This document shows, piece after piece, positions 25,027-36,623 of a stretch of 64,000 bases of DNA. Below the pieces are notes generated by a model that was given only the letters and a program-made list of their open reading frames with translations, had not been told where the DNA came from and did not search any database. The translations under genes and the position numbers were made by a program. Origin of the DNA: Hevea brasiliensis (Eukaryota > Streptophyta > Magnoliopsida > Malpighiales > Euphorbiaceae); contig NC_079497.1 in the NCBI RefSeq assembly GCF_030052815.1, positions 17,498,258 through 17,562,257 of the forward strand. Direction: 5' to 3'. The first letter of the stretch is position 1. Each line of letters opens with the position of its first letter.

Positions 25027-25826
25027 TTGATGAGTTTTTGGGAGGGAGAAGAGTAGGGTTTGATGAAGGGAGAAGAGATTTGAGGGTTTTTATAGACTAG
25101 GAGGGGTGGAGATGAAGGGTTTTGCCTTTATGAACTGGTTTAATGCGAGGAGTGCATTTAAAGAGCCGTTAAGACTCTTCGTTTCGCTCGTTTCGCGCCC
25201 TAGGAGTCGCGTCTGCGACATGATACACGGGTCGTGTATCTCTACGCGGGTCCTGACATGTAAGGCCGTGTAAATTTCTGCCCAAAAATTTCAAATTCTA
25301 TCATAGTGCATGGCCCGTGTAAATGAAGCTCTGGGACCCGTGTAACTTACTGCCTTCGAGCTATTCTGCTAGCAACATTACACGATCCGTGTAAATTGGG
25401 CTATGGACCCGTGTAACTTTATGTCTCCCTAAGAGCTAAAATTGTAAGAATTTTACAGACTTTCAGAAAGTTACACGGGGAGTGTGAAACCAGTACACGA
25501 CCCATGTACTTTTCTAATTTTCCAAATTTTTCCCAAATAAAAATTTTTATTATCACAACACATGAAATGGATGCAAAGGTTAGCAATAGAGCTACTTCCC
25601 CGATTTTGTCCAATTTTCTCTTTTGTGGTTCTGACTTGCTGATTCCTCTCCTCTCTTGTTCTCTACTCCCCTTTGTCTTTTCCAGAAGGTCCTACAAAAT
25701 GAAATACTAATGAGTATGAAACAAAAATCAATATGAAAAAGGAAAAGAAGAAAAGTTTAAAAAAATTTTGGATTGCCTCCTAAAAAGCACTTGTTTATAG
25801 TCTTTAGCTGGACTTTACTTGTTTAT
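25027..25826 (-). other. Spacer between Athila pol and the env-position gene
   Basis: About 800 bp without a recognisable domain, between the pol stop at 25827 and the MAPAKRS start at 25026. It contains the motif cluster at 25223-25510. Confidence 0.65.
25223..25510. repeat. Internal cluster of CACGGGTCGTG-type palindromic motifs
   Basis: Eight or nine degenerate copies, such as TACACGGGTCGTGTA, GACCCGTGTAAC and TTACACGATCCGTGTAA. It resembles the clusters in both Athila LTRs although this is the internal region, so the motif is used twice in one element. Confidence 0.78.
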
Positions 25827-25982
25827 GGTCTGTCAGTAGGATGGTCGAAGGTGTAATTGACTCCCATTTCTATGGGTTCTCCCTGAAAGTAAGGCTTCAG
25901 CCTCCGCCCATTGACCTTAAATGCTTCTGAGGTTTCGCTCCACACTTCTATTGCTCCATGTGGAAAGACTTTAGTGACCTTA

Positions 25983-28900
25983 TGTCACACCCTACTCCTC
26001 GTAAGATGTAACATGCTCCCGTTGTACACCTAATGAATTACCGTACTTTGCCTACTGGTAACCCATTAAATATACTAAAAGGGATTTTAAAATAATTTTC
26101 TTACTTTTGTTAAGTGGTGAGCATTTTCTAATAGGTATTAAAACGTTTAATTAAAATTGGAAACTAGTTAAAATTTTTTGCCCATTTTATTTTTCGGCAA
26201 ATTGTATAAAAGTTTTAGCAGAGTGTCATTTGTATTTTAAGAAAACAGTTCTTCAAAACCTGAAAATAAAGACACTCCCAATATTTTTTTCAACAACTTC
26301 TTTAAATTTTACAATCAATCTCAACCAATTTCTCAAGTCTCAAAATTCAAACAATCCTCATTTCACAAATCAACACAAGTAATTCAATACACAGTTTAAA
26401 TTAAATAAAATATTAAAATATTTCATTAAGATAACAAAATGAATATTTACATTCATGGGAGTATTAAAAATTTAGTATTGCAAACTTTATAAATACATAA
26501 AATCTCAAGATAATATTACAATAATTTGTATTTCATTACAATCCAAAAATATATTACAAAAGAGTTTGTACAACTGCTCAAAGGAAATTTCATACATATA
26601 ATTACAGAATTACATCAAAAGCTAATGTACAAGGGTATACCTATGATATACTCGAAGATAATCTCACCGTGTCTTTCAATAACCTCGCTTAGCTGCTCTA
26701 TATTTTCTTTCACCTGCGACAGCATACAAAGCTATCGCTGAGTGGTGAACTCAGTGGTGCACAAACTAATAATTTAAAACTTAATACAAATTATTCTTAA
26801 CAATTCATAATGAATAAAAATTTAAAATTTCTAAATTCTTCAAAATCTATGACATTAAAAAATCATTATTTTCATTCATACAAATTATTCATTTGAATAA
26901 CATTTTGATTAATTAATAACTATTTATTTACATTTCTTTTAAATTTCGAAACAATACAAAAATATTTTGAATCACTAACAAATTATTTATTTCAATCACA
27001 ATTTATCAAATTATGCATAATTTAAAGAGCGTTGCCAACAATTCACACAGTTGATCCCATGACCCAAAATTCAAATAGATGCCGTGTTGTACACCACGAC
27101 ATTTCACACTTTCCCAATAACCGAGGCTAAAAGGGAGAAACAAAGACTAGCTAGTATATATGAGTACTCATTCAAATTCTTCCCCAACTGGCAAGCCAGA
27201 GAGGAAGTAACTCACCCCATCTAGTGGAGGAGATATCTCACTAGACAAGCTAATGAGAATTCACAACCAATTTTGCCATGTCAACTGTGGTTTCAAATCA
27301 TATTCAAAACAATTTCTATTTACAAAGTGTTTACAAATCATCAACACATCTAATCATCATACATTCATACTCAAGGTTGGCAACACATCAAACTTAAAAT
27401 TTACGATTCTTAAAACCATGCAATAAGTCCTTAAATGCATAAGAAAATTTATATTTAAATTATACAATTTCATTCAATAAGTTAAAATTCTCAACACAAC
27501 AAAATCATAAGTCACAAAATAAACTTGTTCAAATCAATTTATAAGTAGAAAAAAAAATTAACAAAAGAGTTAGTTGTGCACAAACCTTATACGAGTCATC
27601 TCTTGGCTTTAACTCGATCCCTCGGGTTCTTTTCCGGTATTCTTTTCAACTGAAACATACAGTTTCACAGTGTTTCAGTATCATAACTCATCGTAAATCA
27701 AAAAATAAATTTAAATTCACTTATACCTAGCTTTAATATGCTAAACTTGGCGTTCTTCAAAATTTGTATTTCGGGATTACTATTCACTACACTATTCAAG
27801 TCAATTTGTTGACTTTCTAAGGCTTAATAGATATGGGAATTCCAACTTCACCCACATACCACATTTTGGTCACTAAATTTGTTGGTTTTGGTTGTTTTCT
27901 CAAATTCTAAGTCTTTTAGGTAAATTTGCAAATTTTCAGTTTTGGTGTCCTAAGTTGCACTATTCCATTGGTCATTTTTCTGTTAGAATTTGTTAAAACT
28001 TCCTTCATAGAAAATGTTCCCTATTATCTTAACTAAATTCTCCTTTTTGAATCACTCCATTTTGAGTTTTTTAGCTCAAGTTATAGCCATTTGAACCATG
28101 GCTATCGGATTGGACTCAACCCAGATTTCTGGGCAAATTTTGGTTATGGCAATTTTAGGTTACCAACTTTGGGTGGCCAAATGACTTGGTTAAAGGCATA
28201 ATTTGGGTTTGTGTTCTTCATGAAAGTTTTAGGTCTATATCTCAGTTGTCCACTGGTAAAATTTCAGGTCATTTAGACTGCCTAGCTCAAGTTATGGCCA
28301 AATGAATAAACACTGTTCATTTGGTCAGTTTGTACAGGGCAGACTGAGATTTTCCGAATTTGGTCAATTTATTCACTAGGTTTTGATCACTTTTTGGCAT
28401 GATTCCTAAATGAAAAATGTGTCATGTTGTGTTTATTTTCATTCCCAATTGGTCTCATTCCAATTAGACTTGTAAATTTTCATTTTTTGTCCCTCAAAGG
28501 GACCTTGGTCATACTACCAGCAGCATGACCACACCCAATCCGAATTTGATCTCAACTCCAACACTTCCAACACACTTCATTTGGTTACCATTGACCATTT
28601 CCCACTTCAAACTAGGTCAAATATATCATTTACCAATTTCTCATATTTTTGTCTCTAAACCCTAAGTGTCCAAAACCCTAACTACACTAGTAATTACATT
28701 TAACCAAATCCAAGTATCTCAACAACACCTCTACATTCATATAAGCTTGCCTACACTTATAATCCAATCAAATTCATGCACTACCATATCAAACCCTAGC
28801 TGATCAAAATCCATGTTTAGTCCTCCAACAATTAATTTCATTTCATTTTAAGTTTATTTCTAAGTTAATTAAGCTATAAACACAACTAATAAACTAATTT

Positions 28901-29800
28901 TGAACTTAAATCACTAACCTTGCTTAGAGGGTTTCTAAGCTTTCTTTTCTTCAAGTCTTTCTTCTTCTTTTTGCTTTCTAATGCTTCCTCAACATGTAAA
29001 GAGAATTTTTTGTTGGGACTTTGTGAATTTATGGAAGAAAGTAGGGAAATTCAAGCTTTCAATCTCTTAACAATGGTGGAACAAGGTGAATAAGAATGGA
29101 GAGAGAGATGGGGCGGCACAAGGATGAGGAAGAAGACCAAATGAATTTTTTTTTTCTTTTCTTTTCTTTTATGTATTTTGTCTTATGGAAGACAAAAAAA
29201 TCAATTTAATCAAATTTATTAATTATAGGATTTATGGCATCATGCATGATGTCACATCTCTTCACTTTTTCATTTTCCCTTCTTTTTTTTTAATTAGTTT
29301 TTTAATTTAATTCCTAACTCTGAAATTTTCTTTTCTCTGATTTTATTTAAAAGTTAGGTCAGGAGTCAGCTCTCGGGGTCAATTGACCAAATTGTCCCTC
29401 GCCGGTTTAACCCGGTTTGTAAATAATTCAATATTTCTTTCGGCTCCCTGACCTAATTATTTGACTGACTTAACAATTCTTTTTCGCGATTTTCTCTTTT
29501 TCACTGTGTTCATAATGGTCCTAAGGACCGCGACATCATATTTTACGATTCGAAATTTGAGTTTTAATCGACTTTGAAATCGTTCCCGAGAAGGTTACCC
29601 ATCGCTGTGACTCTCGGCTCGTTTAACTTCTTATGTTCTGTTTTTCTTATTTATACTTAACTAATTGGCAATTACTAATTATTTGTGTTTATGGCTTATC
29701 TAGTTATTTTAAGTGTAGTTCTAATCCCTTTAATTGTCCGGACCGACACCGGTCACCAAAACAGTAACATATACCAGGCTATGCAGATCGGGGTGTTACA
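25983..29800 (-). mobile_element. S3: solo LTR in the C-terminal end of Athila integrase
   Basis: TGTCACACCC to GGGTGTTACA, 3818 bp, with exact CCTTA copies on both sides (25978-25982 and 29801-29805). Belongs with S5 and S6 to a second subfamily: its left end (GTAAGATGTAACATGCTCCCG) matches the reversed ends of those two. Three internal modules begin near 28007, 28220 and 28410. Confidence 0.93.
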
Positions 29801-29850
29801 CCTTAAAAGGTCCAGACCATCTTGATTTTAGCCTCCCTGGAAAGAGTTTC

Positions 29851-32800
29851 TGTGACAACCCTTATCCGTCTATAGTATAGTTGAGCAAGATATGCTACAC
29901 AGTGTACCAGAACACCCTATTTTATTTCAATCGTTTTTATTCTTCCTTAATTTATTTCTTCATGGATGTGAAGTGCAATTTGTGAAATTTAACTCATTTA
30001 ATTCATTTATTAAAATTATAAATTCATTTGGGGTTTTGAAAATTTTATAAAAAATTCGGCAGAGTACCGACTAAAAATGATAAAACAGTTCTTTGGAACC
30101 AGTGAAAAACACTTCCAATACATTTCCAATCATTCTCAAACTCCATTTGTATCACATCAATTTATAACAATTTCTTAACAATTCCTCCATTTGTCATTCA
30201 TTCATTTCACATCATCATCATGCTAAAATCATAAATAAATTCACATATGTTATTTATAAACACAAAGTTATAAATACTTACATTAATACAAAATTATATT
30301 ACATATGTTTCAAATATACATGATAAATAAGAGTTTAATTATAAAACTTACAAAAATCACAAAATACAAAATGGGACCTAGTGTCCTACCAATGCACTGG
30401 AGTCTGTGAGGTGACAAGGATACTATGCAGAACTGTGAACGACCTTACCCATTTTGTGGTCTACTGGGCCCTCTGTCCAAATCTTCAGTACCTACGCATT
30501 ACAAAAGCGACGCGCTAAGTATAAAGCTTAATGGTGCCAATAATACAAGAAAATATAATATGCAAATAAACATAATAATTTCTTAGTTGTTGTGTTCATA
30601 AGAAATGAATAATTACTAACTTATTGTTTAGTCGAAGGCTAACTGCATTTTATGATGTTAACTTCTTCATGCATTTTTTTAATTGTTTTCTTGATGATTT
30701 GAGCTTCTTTATTTTATTGTAATCATTCTTGATCTTTATCTTGATATTTAATTTCCTTATTTTCTTTAATAATCAGTTCAATTACAATTATGCTTTTCCA
30801 TACCCAAGTAACCTATACAAATTGACCGGACTGGATAAATGGGTAAACTAGCACTGGATACTAGATACCTCGGGCCGTCACACCATCGGTCACAATGTGT
30901 CTCCTGGTGTGCAAACAGAATGGCTAATAAGCCATAAAAGCAATAAGGCATAAAGCCAAGTTAACATCATAATCAGTATAGCCATAGGCTATCACATCAC
31001 AGAATGGCATGAAGCCATACATCATACGCAGTACTACTATCAAAACCCTATTGGCATGCCAACCTATCCAAACCAATCACATTAGGCCTACTAGGGTATA
31101 TTACAAAGTCATTTCTTGAATATTTGTACTTTACATATAGGGTTACTATTCATTTTATTAGTCAACTAAAATGTTGACTTTTTCATAGATAATAGTTATA
31201 TTGGTTCAAATATCACCAACAAAACACATTTTGCATTCTAAAGTTATTGGCATTGGATGCCAATTTCATTTCAAAGCTTAGTGTTAGTTATTCACAATTT
31301 TTAGATTTCAAGCATTAAGTTTACTGTTCCATTGGTCACTTGTACAGTAGGAATTTGGCAAAATTGTCTTCATGAAAGTTGTTCCTTATTGTGTCTAATT
31401 ACATTTCTTTTTTTGAATCACTCCATTTGGAGTTTTGTAACTCAAGTTATGGCCTAAATACCATAACTGGCTGAATTACAAATTTCTAGATTTTTCTGGG
31501 CAAAACCAATTCTGCAGGTTTTATATACTGACTACAGGTTAGTTTTTGGACATATTATGGTCAAAATTTGGGTTTGTTTTCTTCATGAAAGTTGTAGGTC
31601 TATGTCTCAGCTTTCTGCTGGTAAAATTTTAGGTCAATTAGACCTTTTTACATTGAGTTATGACCAAATGAATGAACACTATTTATTTGGTCATTTTGCC
31701 CAGGCAGAATGCATGTTACCCGGATTAGGGCAATTTTTAGGTCAACTTGGTTTGTTTTTTTTATTAGGGTTTCTTCACCAAAGTTGTGCCATTATGTGTC
31801 TTGTTTCATGTCCAACTGGCCTTGCACCAATTGAACCTCTACAACTCCATTTATAGCTGCCCAAACCTGCTGGACTCAAACCCAGTCCTGTAGGTCACCA
31901 AGGGCAGCACACCTAATTTCAACTCCAACCTCCTTACTCACTTCAATTCCTCCTCACACACATTCAAATGGTCACTAATTGACCATTACAAGGTTAACAT
32001 ACCATTTCATGAGCAAAACCCTAAAGTTGTTTAAGTGTCCAATTTTTCATGTTCATGCATGCACAATTCTTGCATTTCACTTACTTAACTATGTTCAATC
32101 ACTCATCCACTACCAAAGGCTGCTCATAATCATTTTGCTATCAAGCAAAATCACCAAACCCTAACTAACCCTAGCTGCCAAAATTTATAAGGGTGCACAC
32201 ACACACATTTTTATCTTGTTTTATTACATTTCCTACTTACTTCATGCCATTGAACATGAATTTAATCAAAAATAACAAAAGTTTGGACACTAACCTTTGT
32301 TAGAAAGTTTTCTTACACTTGCAAATCCTCTTTGTTTCCTTTATTTCTTTGCTGCCTCAAATCACTCAAGGTATAAGGAGTAGTTTTTGTGAAGAAGGTA
32401 AGGGATTTTATGGAGTAAGTAAGTGGTAGATGGAACTTTGGGTGAAGGAAAATGGCGGGAGGGACCTCTAATGGTGGAATCTCGGCAAAATAAAGGGAAG
32501 AAGAAGAAAGAGTAGATTTCTAATTGTATTTATCTCTTTTTAATTGTTTTGTAATGGCTTGTTTAAATGTGATTGCTGGGAGCACTTTTAATGACATCAT
32601 ATGATGTCATAATTCCCTATTTCTTTTATTTTTCTTTTCTTTTCTTTTCTACTCATTTTCAATTAAATTTTTAGCAATATTTATTCATATTTTAGATCAT
32701 AATAATTATTTGCTTAACTGGACAAGTTGACTAAAAATCATCTCTGAAGACGAAATGACCAAAATGCCCTCCGTTTGGCTTATTGAGCCAAAATCGTTTG

Positions 32801-33153
32801 TACCAATGGAAAATTTTTTCTAAACATTTTCTTAGCATTCTAATGCCATAGAAACCTCAATGACTCTTCTCTGGAGTTCCAAAAATTATTTTAAGAATTT
32901 TCTCCTCGGTTTAGGGCTTCTAGTTGCGAGAACCGCAACTTCCCACTAGGTTACCTATCGCTAGGGCACTAGCTCATTTAAATTGATTGTATTTTATTTC
33001 TAAAATTTTTCCTAGATTTTTCTTCCTATTATTTGAGTTATTTATGATTCTTCACTCTAGTCTAAATATTTTTCCAGATGTTCTAGCTGTCCGGACCGAC
33101 ACCGATCACCGAAACAGTAGAATATACGGAATGGCTATAGTAAGGGTGTTACA
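29851..33153 (-). mobile_element. S4: solo LTR 50 bp from S3 in the same gene
   Basis: TGTGACAACCC to GGGTGTTACA, 3303 bp, flanked by GTTTC (29846-29850) and ATTTC (33154-33158), one transition apart. Related to S1, S2 and S7 but more diverged. The palindrome at 32592-32609 is perfect. An antisense frame of 99 codons lies at 31557-31856. Confidence 0.88.
32592..32609. promoter_or_regulatory. Conserved palindrome (S4 copy, perfect 18 bp)
   Basis: TGACATCATATGATGTCA, a perfect inverted repeat 544 bp from the LTR start. Downstream in sense the order AT-rich spacer then possible CCAAT/TATA elements is similar to S1 and S7. Promoter role inferred. Confidence 0.42.
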
Positions 33154-34243
33154 ATTTCAATCTAGAGTTGAATAATAGGACAAGATCTCCTTCTTTTATT
33201 TCTTTCCTTGCTATGCGCCTGTCATACCATCTTTTAGTTTTATCCTTGAAGATTTTGGCATTTTTGTATGCATCATGTCGGATTTCTTCCAATTCATTCA
33301 GTTGTAGGAGCCTTTTTTCACCAGCAGCTTTGAGGTCAAAGTTTAGGATTTGAATTGCCCAGTAAGCTTTATGCTCAAGTTCAACAGGGAGATGGCATGA
33401 TTTTCCATAAATCAGTAAGAAGGGTGTTGTACTAATTGGGGTTTTATATACAGTGCGGTATGCCCACAGTGCATCATCTAACTTCATGCACCAGTCATTC
33501 CTAGATCTGTTTATAGTTTTCTCTAGAATCCACTTCAGTTCCCTGTTTGAGATTTCTACTTGGCCACTGGTTTGAGGATGATAAGGTGTGACCACCTTGT
33601 GAGTCACTCCATACTTTTTCAGTAGTATTTCAAATTTTTGGTTGCAGAAGTGACTTCTTCCATCGCTGATTATTGCTCGTGGTGTGCCAAATCTTGAGAA
33701 GATATTCTTCTTAAGGAACCTTGTGACCACTCTAGCATTATTGGTTGGTGTGGCTATTGCTTCTACCCATTTTGACACATAATCAACACCAACCAAAATA
33801 TACTTGTTTCCATGGGAAGAGGGGAATGGGCCCATGAATTCTATCCCCCATACATCAAACAATTCTACCTCAAGTTTACCATGCAGTGGCATTTCATTCC
33901 TACTTAAAGTGTTACCTGTTCTTTGGCATTGATCACAAGCTAGGATAAAGAATCTCACATCTTTAAACAAATGTGACCAGTAAAATCCTGCTTGCAAGAT
34001 CTTGGTTGCTGTTTTTGAGGTGCCAAAATGTCCTCCATATAGTGATGAATGACAGTGATGAAGGATACTTTCCATATCTTCCTCCGGTATGTATTTTCTT
34101 ATCAGCCCATCATTACATCTCTTGTACAGTAGAGGTTCCTCCCATGTGTAATATCTCACATTATGTAGCAATTTCTTTCTTTGCTGATAAGTCATGTTTG
34201 GAGGCAATACCCTATATACAAGAAAATTAACAAAGTCAGCATA

Positions 34244-36003
34244 CTATGGAGCCTTGGAGAATGCAAGTAATTGCTCATCAGGAAATGAGTCATCAATTGG
34301 TAAATCCTCGAAGTCTCCTATGTACTCCAATTTCAGCCCAGAAAGATGGTCAGCCACTATATTTTTGGATCCCTTTTTATCCTTAATTTCAAGGTCAAAT
34401 TCTTGCAGGAGTAAAATCCATCGAATCAGCCTTGGTTTTGCTTCCTTCTTGTTCAAAAGGTACCGGATTGCAGCATGATCTGTGAATACAATGACTTTTG
34501 AGCTAATTAGGTAAGATCTAAATTTGTCTATTGCAAACACCACTGTTAGAAATTCCTTCTTTGTGGTAGCATAATTGATTTGCGCGTCATCGAGTGTCTT
34601 ACTAGCATAATAAATGGCATGGAGTTTTTATCTTTTCTTTGCCCAAGCACCTCTCAAACTACAAAGTCACTCGCATCGCACATCACTTCAAATGGTGGCT
34701 CCCAATTTGGTGGCTGCATTATTGGTGCTGAGATCAGGGCTTCTTTGATCCTGTTAAAAGAAACAAGGCAATTTTCATCAAAATGAAATGGAACATCTTG
34801 ACTTAACAGGTTGGTAAGTGGCTTAGCTATTTTGAAAAAATCTTTAATGAATCTTTTGTAGAACCCTACATGTCCCAAAAAGCTTCGCACTCCCTTGACT
34901 GAAGTTAGTGGTAGCATATTTTCAATGATCTCAATTTTTGCTTTATCAACCTCAATTCCTCTTTCTGATATCAAATGTTCCAAAATTATACCTTCCCTTA
35001 CCATGAAGTGGCATTTTTCCCATTTTAGGACCAGATTTGATTCTTCACATCTTTGCAACACCTTAGATAAATTAACTAGGCAATCATCAAAAGTAGTTCT
35101 ATAGACAGAAAAATCATCCATAAAAACTGCAATGATATTTTCAATATAATCAGAAAAAATAGCCATCATGTATCTTTGAAAGGTAGCAGGGGCATTACAA
35201 AGACCAAAAGGCATTCTCCTATATGCAAATGTTTCATAAGGGCAAGTGAATGTGGTCTTTTCTTGGTCTTCTGGGTGAATGGGAATTTGGAAGAATCCCG
35301 AATACCCATCTAGATAACAGAAATAAGAGTGTTTTGCTAACCTTTCTAACATTTAGTCGATGAAAGGCAGAGGAAAATGGTCTTTTCTGGTAGCACTGTT
35401 CAATTTCCTATAATCTATGCACATTCGCCAACCAGTGACTACCCTAGTAGGGATTAGTTCATTATTTGCATTTTGGATAACAGTTGTCCCACCCTTCTTA
35501 GGAACTACATGTACTGGACTAACCCATTTACTATCAGAAATTGGGTATATGATACCTGCATCTAATAGTTTTAAAATTTTTTTCTTGACTACTTCTTTTA
35601 TGTTTGGGTTAAGTCTTCTTTGGTGCTCGATGGTGGGTTTACCATTTTCTTCCATGGACATCCTATGCATACAAGTCGAGGGATTGATTCCTTTCAGGTC
35701 TTCTATTTTATACCCTATGGCCTTGTTATGGATCCTAAGTTCTCTTAACAATTTTTCCTCTTCTAACTTAGACAGGCTAGCATTAATTATAACAGGATAT
35801 TTAGAGTTTGAGTCCAGAAATGCGTACCTTAGCGAGGATAGGAGAGGTTTAAGCTCTACCTGTTTAGCGTTTTCCTGGAGCTTGATCTTGGGCTGTTTCT
35901 CCTTTATCTCCTCCATCTCGGAGGCTTGAGCTAGGGGTGGTAGGGGTGGATGAGCTGCTAACTGTTGTACACAGGCTGCTATTTTTGTGTTTTCATCATT
36001 CAC
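34244..36003 (-). pseudogene. Athila reverse transcriptase and RNase H, broken
   Basis: The RT N-terminal part (35353-36003) has VHVVPKKGG and WRMCIDYRKLN; after a stop near 35353 the next frame (34654-35352) has GYSGFFQIPIHP, MPFGLCNAPATFQR and an intact active-site box FMDDFSVY. The RNase H part (34244-34543) has [12 protein letters not shown] and [10 protein letters not shown] frameshift near 34600-34650 separates them. Lengths and order (RT, RNase H, then integrase to the left) are those of the Athila clade, where FMDDFSVY is the usual box. Confidence 0.93.
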
Positions 36004-36072
36004 TATGTGGTTGTGTACAATACATGCTTCAAGAGGATCTTTAGGATATGTCTTATGAAATTCCTCTTCAAC

Positions 36073-36623
36073 TTATTTGTCAATTATGTTAACCTTGAAG
36101 CATTCATCAGGTTCAAATTTGTGTTTCATTGTGTTGAACAAGTTGAATTCCACTTCTTCTTCTCCTTCCTTAAGGGCTAGTCGCCCATTTTTGACATCTA
36201 TGATAGCTCTGGCGGTTGCCAAGAATGGTCTTCCCAAGATGATAGGGATCTGAACATCTTCTTCCACTTCAAGGACAACAAAGTCTACTGGAATGAAGAA
36301 TTTACCCACTTTGATAGGGATGTTCTCAAGTATGCCCACTGGATATTTAACAAATTGATCAGCCAATTGATAGAGGTATTAAACTTTTTGCATATTGATG
36401 GAGGTATTAAACTCACGCTTGCCCCAAGATCGCAGAGGGCCTTGTCTATTTTCTTGTTGCCAATGAGGCAGGGTATGGAGAAGCTTCCTGGATCTTTCAA
36501 CTTTGGAGGTAGTTTATTTTGCAGTATGGCACTACATTCCTCTATTAGAGCTACTGTCCCATAGTCTTCCAGTTTTCTTTTCTTTGACAGAATTTCCTTA
36601 AGAAATTTGGCATAGGATGGCAT
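36073..36623 (-). pseudogene. Athila aspartic protease, broken
   Basis: Cleaves the polyprotein. Two overlapping frames: 36285-36623 with CLIGNKKIDKALCDLGASV, where DLGAS is the active-site triad region typical of this clade, and 36073-36366 with VQIPIILGRPFLAT, the flap/C-terminal block. A frame change in 36285-36366 breaks it. Between gag and RT. Confidence 0.87.

Larger units (their letters stand above)
25827..34207 (-). pseudogene. Athila integrase, split by solo LTRs S3 and S4
   Basis: Inserts the cDNA. The main frame (33149-34207, 352 codons) has the zinc-binding HxxH/CDQCQR region, [19 protein letters not shown] and [11 protein letters not shown]. The first catalytic residue, Asp in WGIDFMGPFP of relatives, is Glu here; the second Asp and the Glu are kept. 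The frame runs into S4 at FNSRLKL and stops on the TAA of the LTR's TGTAACACC. Removing S4 and S3 at their duplications restores the order [13 protein letters not shown] (29801-29850) then [14 protein letters not shown], ending at DHPTDRP (stop 25827-25829). RNase H lies upstream in the same polyprotein. Confidence 0.92.

Noticed and set aside
35417..35929. 170-codon plus-strand frame
   Set aside because: Antisense shadow of the Athila RT.
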